DNA of 64,000 nucleotides from Nocardioides euryhalodurans (GTDB taxonomy: Bacteria; Actinomycetota; Actinomycetes; Propionibacteriales; Nocardioidaceae). Shown here one piece after another: positions 1 through 8,390 of the stretch. The position numbers and the translations under genes were made by a program. Each line of letters opens with the position of its first letter. Within the stretch, counting starts at the first letter, position 1. The notes below the pieces were generated by a model. The model saw only the letters and a program-made list of their open reading frames with translations. It did no database searches and was not told the DNA's origin. The DNA lies in assembly GCF_004564375.1 (NCBI RefSeq), contig NZ_CP038267.1, positions 763,501 to 827,500 on the forward strand, in the 5' to 3' direction.

Positions 1-632
1 TCGGCGTTGGTCGAGTCGGTGAGGAAGAGGTCGACCCCCTCCTCGCCGAGCCGCGCGAAGGCGCGCAGGTCCGTGATCCGTCCGTCCAGCGGGAGCTGGT
101 CCATCTTGAAGTCGCCGGTGTGGAGCACCATGCCGGCGCCCGTGCGGATCGCAACGGCCAGGGCGTCGGGGATCGAGTGGTTGACCGCGACGAACTCGAG
201 GTCGAAGGGCCCGAACGTGATCCGGTCGCCCTCCTTGACCTTGTGGTGGACGGTCTCGCGCAGCCGGTGCTCGCGCAGCTTGCTGTCGAGCAGGGCCAGC
301 GTCAGCTCCGAGCCGACGAGCGGGATGTCACCCCGCTCGCGCAGCAGGAAGGGCGTGGCGCCGATGTGGTCCTCGTGCCCGTGGGTGAGCACGAGGGCCT
401 CGATCGCGTCGAGCCGGTCACGGATCGGCTCGAAGTCCGGAAGGATCAGGTCGACGCCCGGGTGGTGCTCCTCAGGGAAGAGCACGCCGCAGTCGACGAC
501 CAGCAGCCGTCCGTCGTACTCGAAGACCGTCATGTTGCGGCCGACCTCGCCGAGCCCCCCGAGAGGGGTGATCCGCAGGCCTCCGGGTGCGAGGTCGGCG
601 GGCGCGGTCAGCTCGGGATGGGGGTGGGACAT
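1..632 (-). CDS. rnj: Ribonuclease J (N-terminal part, runs off left edge)
   Basis: The gene reads leftward from an ATG at 632 preceded by a GGAAG ribosome site, and is cut by the window start after about 210 codons. The protein begins MSHPHPELTAPADLAPGGLR and carries the metallo-beta-lactamase motif LTHGHEDHIGA, whose His and Asp residues bind the two catalytic metals; it ends in the window at LFLTDSTNA. This matches RNase J, the exo/endoribonuclease of mRNA and rRNA processing in Actinobacteria. The upstream dapA stop is only 13 bases away, so dapA and rnj are probably one operon, as in Mycobacterium (Rv2753c–Rv2752c). The C-terminal beta-CASP and KH-like parts lie outside. Confidence 0.93.
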   Translation of the reverse strand, partial: MSHPHPELTAPADLAPGGLRITPLGGLGEVGRNMTVFEYDGRLLVVDCGVLFPEEHHPGVDLILPDFEPIRDRLDAIEALVLTHGHEDHIGATPFLLRERGDIPLVGSELTLALLDSKLREHRLRETVHHKVKEGDRITFGPFDLEFVAVNHSIPDALAVAIRTGAGMVLHTGDFKMDQLPLDGRITDLRAFARLGEEGVDLFLTDSTNA

Positions 633-645
633 GTGTTCGCTTCCG

Positions 646-1548
646 TCAGAGGAGCCCGGACGCCGCGAGGCCGTCGCGCAGGGCGGCGACCTCCGTCTCG
701 TCCAGGGGGAGCAGGGGGGACCGCACGTGGCGGTTGTCGATCACGCCGAGCAGCTCCAGGGCAGCCTTGGCGGTGGTGGCCCCGTAGTTGGGCACCGACA
801 TCATCGCGTCGAAGGTCGGGAGCAGTCGGCGGTAGAGGTCCAGCGCCCCGGTGTGGTCGCCGGCGAGGAAGGACTCGGCCAGCGACGCCAGCTCACGGCC
901 GCAGGCGTGGCCGGCGACCGACACGAAGCCGCAGGCCCCGTGGGCGAGCCAGCCGAGGTGGGCGTGGTCGTCGCCGGAGTAGACGGCGTAGCCCAGGTCG
1001 AGCAGGCGTACGCCGCGCGCGAAGTCGCCCGTGGCGTCCTTGACCGCGACCACCGTGTCGAGGGCCGCTGCCCCCTCGTAGGTCGCCAGGGAGATCGTGG
1101 TGCCGGTCCGGCCGGGCACGTCGTAGAGCATCACCGGCACCTCCGTGGCGCGGGCGACCTCGGTGAAGTGGTGAAGGACGCCGGCCTGGGAGGGCTTGCT
1201 GTAGTAGGGAGTCACGAGGAGCAGCCCGTCGACGCCGAGCTTCTCGGCCTGTCGCGCCAGCTCCACCGAGTGGGGGGTGGCGTTGGTGCCCACCCCCGCC
1301 ACGACGCTCGCCCGGCCGCCCACGGCGTCGCGCACGGCGCGCAGGATGTCGGCGTTCTCGACGTCCGAGGTGGTGGCCGACTCCCCCGTCGTGCCGCTCA
1401 CGACGACCCCGTCGTGGCCGTGGTCGACGAGGTGGGACGCGATCGCCGCGGTCTGCTCGAGGTCGACCGAGCCGTCGGCGTGGAAGGCCGTGGCCATCGC
1501 GGTGAGCATCCGGCCGAACGGAACCTCGGGGGCGGGTGCGGCACTCAT
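646..1548 (-). CDS. dapA: 4-hydroxy-tetrahydrodipicolinate synthase
   Basis: This enzyme condenses pyruvate with aspartate semialdehyde in lysine and diaminopimelate synthesis. The 300-residue protein has the SGTTGES pyruvate-binding motif near residue 51, the Tyr of LYDVPGRTG (about 142) and the Schiff-base Lys in VVAVKDATGD (about 170). I chose ATG 1548 because a TACCCT -10 box ends exactly six bases before it, the leaderless layout seen at many genes here. An upstream ATG at 1596 would add 16 residues that look unlike the family. The stop is 13 bases from the start of rnj. Confidence 0.95.
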   Translation of the reverse strand: MSAAPAPEVPFGRMLTAMATAFHADGSVDLEQTAAIASHLVDHGHDGVVVSGTTGESATTSDVENADILRAVRDAVGGRASVVAGVGTNATPHSVELARQAEKLGVDGLLLVTPYYSKPSQAGVLHHFTEVARATEVPVMLYDVPGRTGTTISLATYEGAAALDTVVAVKDATGDFARGVRLLDLGYAVYSGDDHAHLGWLAHGACGFVSVAGHACGRELASLAESFLAGDHTGALDLYRRLLPTFDAMMSVPNYGATTAKAALELLGVIDNRHVRSPLLPLDETEVAALRDGLAASGLL

Positions 1549-1699
1549 GCGGTCAGGGTATCCGCTGACCACGCCCGAGTAGTCCGTCTGGGTCATGTTT
1601 CGCCGTTCGGCTCCGCGCCCCGTCCGGCCTGGCTGACGATGGCGCAGCGCCCGTGGTCACGGGGCAGGACGGGCGCTCCGGCTCTGCGGGAGGGACATC

Positions 1700-3295
1700 G
1701 TGGCCAACCACCACACGGACTCGCGTCGGTGGCGCACGCCGTTCGCGCTCCTCGTCGTGACGGCGGCGCTGCTGCTGGTGGTGCCGCCGGCGCCGGCGGC
1801 ACCCACCCCGCCGAAGCAGCCCGGGCAGGCAGGCCCGGCCGACCAGAAGCCCGAGAAGGAGCCGGTGTGGACCGGCGTGCCCGGCACCAACCTCGCCCAT
1901 GACAGCTACGGCTACCCCTGGCCGGCCGCTCCCGACTGCGACGAGAGCGACGTCGGCTCGGGCGGCTGCGTCAACGACGGCCTCGGGTTCTTCCAGGGCC
2001 AGTGCACCTCGTGGGTGGCCTACCGGCTCGGGCAGCGCAACGGGCTCGCCTTCAGCAACTGGTTCGAGGGCCGGCACTGGGGCAACGCCTCGGAGTGGGC
2101 GAAGGTCGCCCGGGGCCAGGGCTACAAGCCGAACGAGGTCCCGGCAGTCGGCGCGGTCGGCTGGTACGCCCGCGGCCACGTGTCCTACGTCGAGGACGTC
2201 AACAGCGACGGCAGCGTCGTCATCTCCGAGATGAACACCGACGGCCACAACGGCTTCCACGTCACCACCGTCTATCCGGGCGACTCGAGCTGGCCGGACA
2301 AGTTCCTCCACCTCGCCGACATCGTCCCCGTCGACTACACCGCGCCGGACCGACCCGAACCGGTGCGGGCCGTCTCGGCCGACGACGCCGTGGCCGTGAC
2401 CTGGAAGGTCCCCGCCGACGACATCGGCGTGACCGGCTACCGGGTGCTGCGCAACGGCGTGCAGGTCGCCGAGACGGAAGCTCCGGCGTACGTCGACCGG
2501 CAGGCCTCCCCCGACCACGCCTACACCTACACCGTGCTTGCGCTCGACGCCGCCGGCAACGTCTCCGGGCCTGCCACGGCGGCGCGCTCCCAGGGCGAAC
2601 CCGCGTCGCGCCGGATGCAGGGCCGCTTCCTCGACGGCAGCGGCGTCGTCGTCGCGGCCGGGGACAGCACTGCCGTCTGCGGGCGCCTCGGCACCGAGCG
2701 CGACCAGCGCGTCGGCTGCCGGCTGCGGACCCTCGACGGCTGGCACACCGTCCGGACCGGGCGGCACGTGCCGTGGGGCCTCGAGGGCACCCGCACGTTC
2801 CTCCCCGACGACCAGGGGCGCGTCTGGTTCTGCAGGGTCCTGCCCGGCGGGACCAGCGCCACCGCCTGCGTCCCGCTCGACCTCGCCACGCGGAGCTGGG
2901 GCTTCGACCGGGTCGACGCACGTCGGGAGCAGCCGGCGTACGCCACCTGGGTCGCGACCGACGTGGGGCCCTCACGCTGCGGCACCCTCGGTGACCGGGC
3001 CTCCTGCGCCACGCTCGTCGAGCGGGGCTGGAGGACCCGCACCACGGAGCCGCGCACCCGCCCCGGCGACCCGCTGTCGCGGGCGTTCGTCTCCGCACCG
3101 CGCGGGGTCGCCTTCTGCCGCAACGTCGACGACCGTGCCGTGTGCACCGAGCTCGACCTGCGCAGCCTCGCCTGGGGCCGCGACGTCGTCAGCGGCCGGG
3201 ACCTCCCCCACGGACGGTGGAGCGGCCGCAGGGCCGGGCCCACCCTCTGCGTGCCTGGCGCCGGCTGCCGTGTCGTGACCCGCGCTCGAGCCTGA
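1700..3295 (+). CDS. Secreted CHAP-domain amidase with fibronectin-III domain
   Basis: A probable exported cell-wall hydrolase of 531 residues. The GTG start has GGGAGGG seven bases upstream. Residues 13–34 form a hydrophobic signal peptide ending in Ala/Pro-rich sequence. A CHAP domain follows (about 80–200) with the nucleophile in GQCTSWVAYR (Cys102) and a general-base His in ARGHVSYVEDV (His160). CHAP domains cleave peptidoglycan amide bonds. Residues about 216–305 are a fibronectin type III repeat (TAPDRPEPVRAVSADDAVAV), and the last 220 residues are a Cys- and Trp-containing domain I do not recognise. It ends 18 bases from the convergent peptidase gene. Confidence is high for CHAP/FN3, low for the substrate. 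Confidence 0.85.
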   Translation: MANHHTDSRRWRTPFALLVVTAALLLVVPPAPAAPTPPKQPGQAGPADQKPEKEPVWTGVPGTNLAHDSYGYPWPAAPDCDESDVGSGGCVNDGLGFFQGQCTSWVAYRLGQRNGLAFSNWFEGRHWGNASEWAKVARGQGYKPNEVPAVGAVGWYARGHVSYVEDVNSDGSVVISEMNTDGHNGFHVTTVYPGDSSWPDKFLHLADIVPVDYTAPDRPEPVRAVSADDAVAVTWKVPADDIGVTGYRVLRNGVQVAETEAPAYVDRQASPDHAYTYTVLALDAAGNVSGPATAARSQGEPASRRMQGRFLDGSGVVVAAGDSTAVCGRLGTERDQRVGCRLRTLDGWHTVRTGRHVPWGLEGTRTFLPDDQGRVWFCRVLPGGTSATACVPLDLATRSWGFDRVDARREQPAYATWVATDVGPSRCGTLGDRASCATLVERGWRTRTTEPRTRPGDPLSRAFVSAPRGVAFCRNVDDRAVCTELDLRSLAWGRDVVSGRDLPHGRWSGRRAGPTLCVPGAGCRVVTRARA

Positions 3296-3313
3296 CGCAC
3301 CGCACCGTCCGGG

Positions 3314-4039
3314 TCACAGCCGCCGGGTCTCGAGCGGCTCCTCGACGGCCCGGCCGTCCGGGCCGCGGCTGACGACGTAGGCGCAGCCGCGGCCGTTCTC
3401 GGCCACCGCCTCGACGAGCTCGGTCCCGCGGTAGACCAGACCGACGCCGTCGTCGGTGCAGTGGGTCGTCGGCAGCGTGCCGTCGGCCACCAGCCGGTGC
3501 ACGAGGGGACGGCGCCGCTCCTCGACGTCGTAGTGGACGCCGTTGCCGTAGGGCAGGAAGCCCAGGCCGTTGGTCACCGCGTCGAGCCGGGGGCCGTACG
3601 AGTCGGTGGTTCCGCCTTCGAACCAGCAGATGGAGCCGGCGCTGATCCCGGCCAGCACCACCCCGGCCTGCCAGACCCGGCGGAGGATCTCGTCGAGGCC
3701 GTGGGCGCGCCAGACCGCCAGCAGGTTGACCACCGAGCCGCCGTTGACCCAGACCACGTCCTGCGCCATCAGGTGGGCCTCGACGTCGTCGTAGCCGGGC
3801 ATCGGGAAGAGGTTGAGGTGGCTGGCGCGGTAGCCGGCCCGGAAGGCGGCCTCGTCGAAACGGGCGTTCCACCACCGCTGGTCGCCCGAGGCCGTGCCGA
3901 CCTGGCAGATCCGGGGCTCCCCCGTCGGCTGCGCGAGCGCGACGGCGTGGTGGACCAGACCGCCGAAGGCCAGGTCGCCCCGCTCCGGGACGACGTAGCC
4001 GCCCGAGGTGGCGAGGATCGTCGGCTGGCTGGCAGGCAT
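3314..4039 (-). CDS. Peptidase E-like serine hydrolase (family S51)
   Basis: A 241-residue cytoplasmic protein with the S51 nucleophile elbow GISAGSICW (Ser about 133), an N-terminal strand ILATSGGYVVPERG and the WVNGGSVVNLL segment typical of the peptidase E/cyanophycinase fold. Family members cleave Asp-X dipeptides, but this longer form is usually annotated only as a peptidase E homologue, so the substrate is open. The ATG at 4039 follows TAGGGT by seven bases; that hexamer overlaps the folA stop codon, so the gene may have its own leaderless promoter besides readthrough from thyA–folA. The gap to folA is ten bases. Confidence 0.85.
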   Translation of the reverse strand: MPASQPTILATSGGYVVPERGDLAFGGLVHHAVALAQPTGEPRICQVGTASGDQRWWNARFDEAAFRAGYRASHLNLFPMPGYDDVEAHLMAQDVVWVNGGSVVNLLAVWRAHGLDEILRRVWQAGVVLAGISAGSICWFEGGTTDSYGPRLDAVTNGLGFLPYGNGVHYDVEERRRPLVHRLVADGTLPTTHCTDDGVGLVYRGTELVEAVAENGRGCAYVVSRGPDGRAVEEPLETRRL

Positions 4040-4049
4040 GGGGCGGACC

Positions 4050-4538
4050 CTACGGCTTGCGCTCCCAGCGGACGACGTCGAACCCGTCCCCCGGCTCGCG
4101 GGAGGCCTCCCGCCACTCCGCCCGGTCGAACGAGGGATAGACGGTGTCGCCCTCGGGCGAGGCGTGCACCTCCGAGAGGACCTGCGCGTCCGCCAGCGGG
4201 AGGGCCGCGGCGTAGACCTGCGCCCCACCGGCGACGTAGACGTCCCCCGGCAGGTCGGCGGCGAGCCGGAGCGCCTCCTCCAGCGAGCCGGCCACGAGCA
4301 CCCGCTCGTCACCGGCAGACCAGGCCGGGTCACGCGTCAGCACCACGGTGGTGCGACCCGGGAGCGGGCGCCCGATGGAGTCGTACGTCGCCCGGCCCAT
4401 GACCAGCGTGTGGCCGAGCGTGGTCGCCTTGAAGTGGGCGAAGTCGGCGGGGAGGTGCCACGGGATGGAGCCGGCGTCACCGATCACCCCGTTGGCGGCG
4501 ACCGCCGCGATCAGGACGACCCGCTGCTCAGACCGCAA
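4050..4538 (-). CDS. folA: Dihydrofolate reductase
   Basis: The 162-residue protein reduces dihydrofolate with NADPH. It shows the family landmarks: [20 protein letters not shown] at the N terminus with the catalytic acid region, [20 protein letters not shown] for NADPH binding, and [10 protein letters not shown] near the end. Its first 11 bases overlap the end of thyA, so the two are translationally coupled. The pairing is functional, because thymidylate synthase produces the dihydrofolate that this enzyme recycles. Length and motif order are normal for the family. Confidence 0.96.
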   Translation of the reverse strand: MRSEQRVVLIAAVAANGVIGDAGSIPWHLPADFAHFKATTLGHTLVMGRATYDSIGRPLPGRTTVVLTRDPAWSAGDERVLVAGSLEEALRLAADLPGDVYVAGGAQVYAAALPLADAQVLSEVHASPEGDTVYPSFDRAEWREASREPGDGFDVVRWERKP

Positions 4539-5322
4539 TCGGCGCCTTGATGCCGGGGTGGGGGTCGTAGCCCTCGACCGCGATGTGCTCGAGGTCGAAG
4601 CCGTCGAGGTCGGTCACGGTGGGGTCGAGCACCAGCCGGGGCAGCGGCCGCGGCTCCCGGGTGAGCTGCAGCCGGGCCTGGTCGAGGTGGTTGGTGTAGA
4701 GGTGGGCGTCGCCGAGGGTGTGGACGAAGTCACCGACCTCGAGCCCCGTGACCTGCGCGACCATGTGGGTGAGCAGGGCGTACGAGGCGATGTTGAACGG
4801 CACGCCGAGGAAGACGTCGGCGCTGCGCTGGTAGAGCTGGCAGGAGAGTCGGCCCTCGGCGACGTAGAACTGGAAGAACGCGTGGCACGGGGCGAGCGCC
4901 ATCTGGGGGATGTCGGCGACGTTCCAGGCCGAGACGATGTGGCGCCGGCTGTCGGGGTCGGCTCGCAGGTTGTCGACGAGCTGGGCGACCTGGTCGACGT
5001 GGCGGCCGTCGGGCGTCGGCCAGGACCGCCACTGGTAGCCGTAGACCGGGCCGAGGTCGCCGTCCTCGTCGGCCCACTCGTCCCAGATCGTCACGCCGCG
5101 GTCCTGCAGCCACTTCACATTGGTGTCGCCGCGCAGGAACCACAGCAGCTCGGCGAAGACCGACCGCGTGTGGACCTTCTTGGTCGTGACCAGCGGGAAG
5201 CCCTCGGTGAGGTCGAAGCGCATCTGGTGGCCGAAGACGCTCAGCGTGCCCGTGCCGGTGCGGTCTCCCTTGTCGGCGCCCTCGTCGAGGATCCGCTGGA
5301 GGAGGTCCAGGTACGCCTGCAT
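4528..5322 (-). CDS. thyA: Thymidylate synthase (ThyA type)
   Basis: The 264-residue enzyme methylates dUMP to dTMP using methylene-tetrahydrofolate. The catalytic Cys lies in [14 protein letters not shown] (Cys146), with RRHIVSAWN binding phosphate and [14 protein letters not shown] further on. The N-terminal [17 protein letters not shown] segment is also standard. The ATG at 5322 is exactly six bases after a TAGGCT -10 box, which suggests a leaderless transcript. It overlaps folA by 11 bases. Upstream lies a 343-base gene-free stretch that contains the hairpin repeats. Confidence 0.97.
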   Translation of the reverse strand: MQAYLDLLQRILDEGADKGDRTGTGTLSVFGHQMRFDLTEGFPLVTTKKVHTRSVFAELLWFLRGDTNVKWLQDRGVTIWDEWADEDGDLGPVYGYQWRSWPTPDGRHVDQVAQLVDNLRADPDSRRHIVSAWNVADIPQMALAPCHAFFQFYVAEGRLSCQLYQRSADVFLGVPFNIASYALLTHMVAQVTGLEVGDFVHTLGDAHLYTNHLDQARLQLTREPRPLPRLVLDPTVTDLDGFDLEHIAVEGYDPHPGIKAPIAV

Positions 5323-5418
5323 GTGTCGAGCCTAGTCGAGCGCCACGCGGGAGTCCGCGACGCGGCTCGGCAGGTCGCCTCGTTCGGCGAGAAGTTCCCG
5401 CTGGGCCGCTCCGGCCGG

Positions 5419-5465
5419 TGGGTCGGTGGCGCCACCTCGCTGCGTGGCGTGGCCCCATCGACGCA
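5419..5465. repeat. Intergenic hairpin repeat, copy 1
   Basis: A 47-bp unit starting TGGGTCGGTGGCGCCAC and ending GTGGCCCCATCGACGCA. The two ends are inverted repeats of each other, 14 of 17 positions pairing, around a central loop, so the RNA or single strand would fold into a hairpin. It matches copy 2 at 42 of 47 positions, and similarity continues for about 20 bases beyond (GCATGCCC…CTCGC). This resembles a REP or small palindromic mobile element; no transposase is nearby. Confidence 0.7.
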
Positions 5466-5562
5466 GTCCAACGCATGCCCTCGCCGGGCCTGGCTCCCCT
5501 GCCGCGGGCACGGATGAACGCAGGGACCACCCACCGCCCGCCACCACCCACCTCTGGGCCAG

Positions 5563-5609
5563 TGGGTCGTTGGCGCCACGTTGCTGCGTCGCGTGGCCCC
5601 ATCGACCCA
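5563..5609. repeat. Intergenic hairpin repeat, copy 2
   Basis: The second 47-bp unit begins TGGGTCGTTGGCGCCACG and ends CGTGGCCCCATCGACCCA. Sixteen of 18 arm positions are complementary around an 11-base loop, a better palindrome than copy 1. It starts exactly 144 bases after copy 1 in the same orientation. It sits 56 bases downstream of the PhzF-like gene stop, so a secondary role as transcription terminator for that gene is possible. Confidence 0.7.
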
Positions 5610-5665
5610 CTCAGTCGCATGCCCCTCGCTGCAGACCAGGAGGAAGCCGCGGCTCCGCAGCCGGC

Positions 5666-6490
5666 TCAGTCGAGCGAGACGTCGCCCCGGACGACCGTCC
5701 GCGCGTCGCCGCCGATCCAGACCGTGTCGCCGTCACGCTCCACGTGGACCCGCCCGGTGCGCCCGAGGACCGTCCCCTGGGCGGCGACGTACGCCGTCGG
5801 CAGCACGGTCCCGGCGAGCCACTGGGCGATGCCGGCGTTGAGGCTGCCCGTGACCGGGTCCTCCGGGATGCCGTACCCGGGGCAGAAGGCGCGCACCTCG
5901 CACGCCGTGTCGCCCTCGGCGCGCGGGCCGACCACGCCGATCTTGAGCTCGCCGAACAGGCTCCAGTCGGGATCGAGGTCGAGGACAGCGCGGTCGTCGC
6001 GCAGCAGCACGCCCACCCAGCCGGGGCCGTTGTCGATCCACGCCAGCTCGAGCAGCTCGGACTCGTCGACCCCGAGCGCGACGGCGATGCGCGCGCGGTC
6101 GGCGAGGTCGACCGGGCCCGACCGGGTCAGCGGCGGTGCTGCGAAGGCGAGCCGGCCCGACCGCCGCACCGTCACCAGGCCCGCGCCGCACTCCTGGACG
6201 ACCCGGTCCGACGAGGCCGGCGTACCGCCCGCCTCGAGCCAGGCGTGCGCGGAGCCGATCGTGGGGTGGCCGGCGAACGGGAGCTCCTCCGCCGGCGTGA
6301 AGATCCGCAGCCGGTAGTCGGCGTCGGGGGTCGTCGGCGGCAGCAGGAAGGTCGTCTCGCTCAGGTTCGTCCAGTGGGCGAAGGCCTGCATCCGGGCCTC
6401 GTCGAGCCCCTCCGCGTCGTGGACGACCGCCACGGGGTTGCCGCCCACGGGGACGTGGGAGAAGACGTCGACCTGCCGGAAGCTGCGCAC
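5666..6490 (-). CDS. PhzF-family isomerase/epimerase
   Basis: A 274-residue protein of the PhzF (diaminopimelate epimerase-like) fold. Diagnostic segments are VDVFSHVPVGGNPVAVV at the start, LSETTFLLPP with the family's catalytic Glu, RIFTPAEELPFAGHPTIGSA and, near the end, IPEDPVTGSLNAG. Members isomerise small acids; PhzF itself acts in phenazine synthesis, but no phenazine genes are present, so the role here is unknown. The GTG start at 6490 lies six bases after a TAGCGT -10 box, indicating a leaderless monocistronic transcript. Confidence 0.88.
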   Translation of the reverse strand: MRSFRQVDVFSHVPVGGNPVAVVHDAEGLDEARMQAFAHWTNLSETTFLLPPTTPDADYRLRIFTPAEELPFAGHPTIGSAHAWLEAGGTPASSDRVVQECGAGLVTVRRSGRLAFAAPPLTRSGPVDLADRARIAVALGVDESELLELAWIDNGPGWVGVLLRDDRAVLDLDPDWSLFGELKIGVVGPRAEGDTACEVRAFCPGYGIPEDPVTGSLNAGIAQWLAGTVLPTAYVAAQGTVLGRTGRVHVERDGDTVWIGGDARTVVRGDVSLD

Positions 6491-6518
6491 GGGTCCACGC
6501 TAGTGGAGTCCGTCGAGG

Positions 6519-8033
6519 TCACTGTGCGAAGACGGGCGGGTCGGGAACCTCCTCCGGCACCTCGCCCAGCTTCCGGCAAGGGGTGGCGAGCTCCGGTCGA
6601 CAGGCGTAGAGACGGTAGTTGCCCTCGGACGGCATCTGGAGCATGTCCTGGTAGGTCTTGTCCTGCAGCATGTGGAGCACGGCGAAGACGAAGGTGCCCT
6701 CGCGGTACGCCCACGAGACGGCCTCGTCGCTCGGGGAGTACATCCGGTCGATGGGCTCGGCCGTGGCCACGTCGTAGACCGCGAGCTGCCCGTCCCTGAC
6801 CACGAACGCGTAGCGACCGTCAGGGGTGAGCCGGGCGTCCTCGGCGTCGACCACCACGCCGCTGCCCAGCGGGATCGGCGTCATCCGCAGCTGGTCGTCG
6901 AAGCGGGAGATGCGGGCTCCCTCGGCGGTGTCCACCATGCTCCCCGCCAGCGCGAAGGAGATGTCGAGCAGCGGCTCCCAGGCGAAGTCGCCGTCGGGCG
7001 AGCTGTAGTAGACGCGCTCGCCCTCGAGGGCGATCGGCTCGCTGTCGCCCACGGGCTGACCACCGCCGTCGGCCGACCCGGCCAGGGAGCGGCGACCGAC
7101 CTCCTCGCCGGCGAGCGTGTCGTGGACGACCAGCTGGGGGTCGCCGTCGCCAGGGTCGGCCCAGGCCACCCAGCCGTTGTCGTGGTCCACCGCCAGCCGC
7201 GAGCCGGCGACGGTCTCGCCGATCCGCTGCTGGTCGCCGGACCCGTCGACGTGGACGACGTGGCCGTCGGCGTCGCTGAGGACCACGCCGTCCGGCACGT
7301 CGGCCAGCTGCAGCACCTCGGGAGTCTCCACGACCACGTCGGCCAGGTGGAGGGTCCCGTCGGCGTACCACGGGAGGGGCAGCGGGTTGCTCGCCGGCCG
7401 TACGTCGCCCTGGCCGTCCTCGGCGGGCCGGGCCGCCCACCAGGTGACGGCCCCGGCCACCACGGCGAGCACGGCGGCGGCGGCAAGGCCCCGGGTCCAG
7501 GCGTCCCGGCGCCGTCGACGCGCCCGCGCAGCGACGACGGCGACCGGCGCGGGAGGGACGGGCACGGCCTCGCAGGCGTCGCGCACGTCGGGCCCGGGGA
7601 ACGGCATCGGCGGGAGCGGGCCCGTACCGCCGGCGACGTCGTCCACCTCGTCCTCGGACAGCTCGGCCACGTGGAGCAGCACCAGCCGGGTCCGGTCCTC
7701 CGGTGAGAGCTCGGCGAGCCAGGTCTCCAGCGCCCGGCGCCGCTCGAGCCGGTCGGTGAGCCCGGGAGGCAGCTCCACCGGCTCGGGATCGGGGACCGGC
7801 CGGTCGCCGGAACGGCGGAGCACGCGGGCCCGGGCGTCGAGGACGGCGCGGTAGACGTGCACCTCGACGTCGCCGTCGCGCTGCTCCCGCTCCCACCCGG
7901 GCAGGGCCCGGGCCAGGCCCTCGACCGCGATCTCCTCGGCCTCGGCCTGCCGGTGCCCGAGGAAGACCAGGGTCCGCACCAGCGCCGGCCACCGGGCCAC
8001 CAGCCAGCTGGCGAACTCACGTCCTCGGCGCAT
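6519..8033 (-). CDS. Sigma-70-like N terminus fused to membrane segment and external domain
   Basis: A 504-residue mosaic. Residues 1–75 resemble sigma region 2 of SigE-type ECF factors (ASWLVARWPALVRTLVFLGH, then an acidic helix and GLARALPGWEREQ). Residues about 90–135 resemble region 4 (LERRRALETWLAELSPEDRT, VLLHVAELSEDEVDDVAGG). A basic stretch RARRRRRDAW precedes one transmembrane helix (about 182–200), and the last 300 residues form repeated short strands (ADGTLHLADVVVE, LTPDGRYAFVVRDGQLAVYD) like a beta-propeller, presumably outside the cell. I start at ATG 8033 because GGGAGAC stands just upstream; an ATG at 8048 adds five residues. Whether the sigma part still binds polymerase or DNA cannot be told. 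Confidence 0.7.
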   Translation of the reverse strand: MRRGREFASWLVARWPALVRTLVFLGHRQAEAEEIAVEGLARALPGWEREQRDGDVEVHVYRAVLDARARVLRRSGDRPVPDPEPVELPPGLTDRLERRRALETWLAELSPEDRTRLVLLHVAELSEDEVDDVAGGTGPLPPMPFPGPDVRDACEAVPVPPAPVAVVAARARRRRRDAWTRGLAAAAVLAVVAGAVTWWAARPAEDGQGDVRPASNPLPLPWYADGTLHLADVVVETPEVLQLADVPDGVVLSDADGHVVHVDGSGDQQRIGETVAGSRLAVDHDNGWVAWADPGDGDPQLVVHDTLAGEEVGRRSLAGSADGGGQPVGDSEPIALEGERVYYSSPDGDFAWEPLLDISFALAGSMVDTAEGARISRFDDQLRMTPIPLGSGVVVDAEDARLTPDGRYAFVVRDGQLAVYDVATAEPIDRMYSPSDEAVSWAYREGTFVFAVLHMLQDKTYQDMLQMPSEGNYRLYACRPELATPCRKLGEVPEEVPDPPVFAQ

Positions 8034-8135
8034 GTCTCCCATCCTCACCCTGCCGGCACAGCCGTGTCCCGGCCTCGCGGGTCGCGGTCCTGAGGGCTTC
8101 GGAGCCGCAGCCGGTCCGGATGTGGGACGACCGGG

Positions 8136-8390
8136 TCAGGCGTGCAGCGACATCGGGCCGTAGACCTGCCGGTCCTGCTCGAAGAGCGTCACCTGGTCGA
8201 CACCTTCCGCTGCCAGGTCCGCCCAGATCTCCCCGACCCACGACTCGGCGTCCGCCTGGCTGGGAAAGCGCTGCCCCGCGAGCTCGCCGGCCACCTCGAC
8301 CTCACTGCCGGCGGAGTCCTCGAGGCGCCACCACCACGGCCGCTCGGCCGGGTCGGGCTGGCGGAAGGTGGGTGGCTGGTCGGGCAACAT
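8136..8390 (-). CDS. Small conserved protein translated after gcvT
   Basis: An 84-residue acidic soluble protein ([20 protein letters not shown]…EQDRQVYGPMSLHA) whose ATG overlaps the gcvT stop by one base (TGATG), a clear sign of translational coupling. It has a Trp-rich start, the segment FPSQADAESWVGEIWADLAA and no membrane helix. I do not recognise a characterised family; proteins of this look accompany gcvT in other Actinobacteria as far as I recall. A function linked to the glycine cleavage system is only suggested by position. Confidence 0.75.
   Translation of the reverse strand: MLPDQPPTFRQPDPAERPWWWRLEDSAGSEVEVAGELAGQRFPSQADAESWVGEIWADLAAEGVDQVTLFEQDRQVYGPMSLHA

Larger units (their letters stand above)
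5323..5665. other. Intergenic region with two hairpin repeats
   Basis: Between the thyA start and the PhzF-like stop there is no convincing gene. The stretch holds the thyA promoter at its left side and two copies of a 47-bp imperfect palindrome exactly 144 bases apart, listed separately. Short reading frames across it encode the repeat itself (SMGPRDAATW-like peptides) and I do not regard them as genes. Confidence 0.7.

Noticed and set aside
7..1902. Long open frame on the plus strand over dapA and rnj
   Set aside because: It mirrors two clear genes on the other strand and has low-complexity Arg/Ser/Gly sequence typical of shadows in GC-rich DNA.
5332..5620. Short frames encoding repeated SMGPRDAATW-like peptides
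   Set aside because: They arise from the palindromic DNA repeat, lack ribosome sites and extend into thyA.
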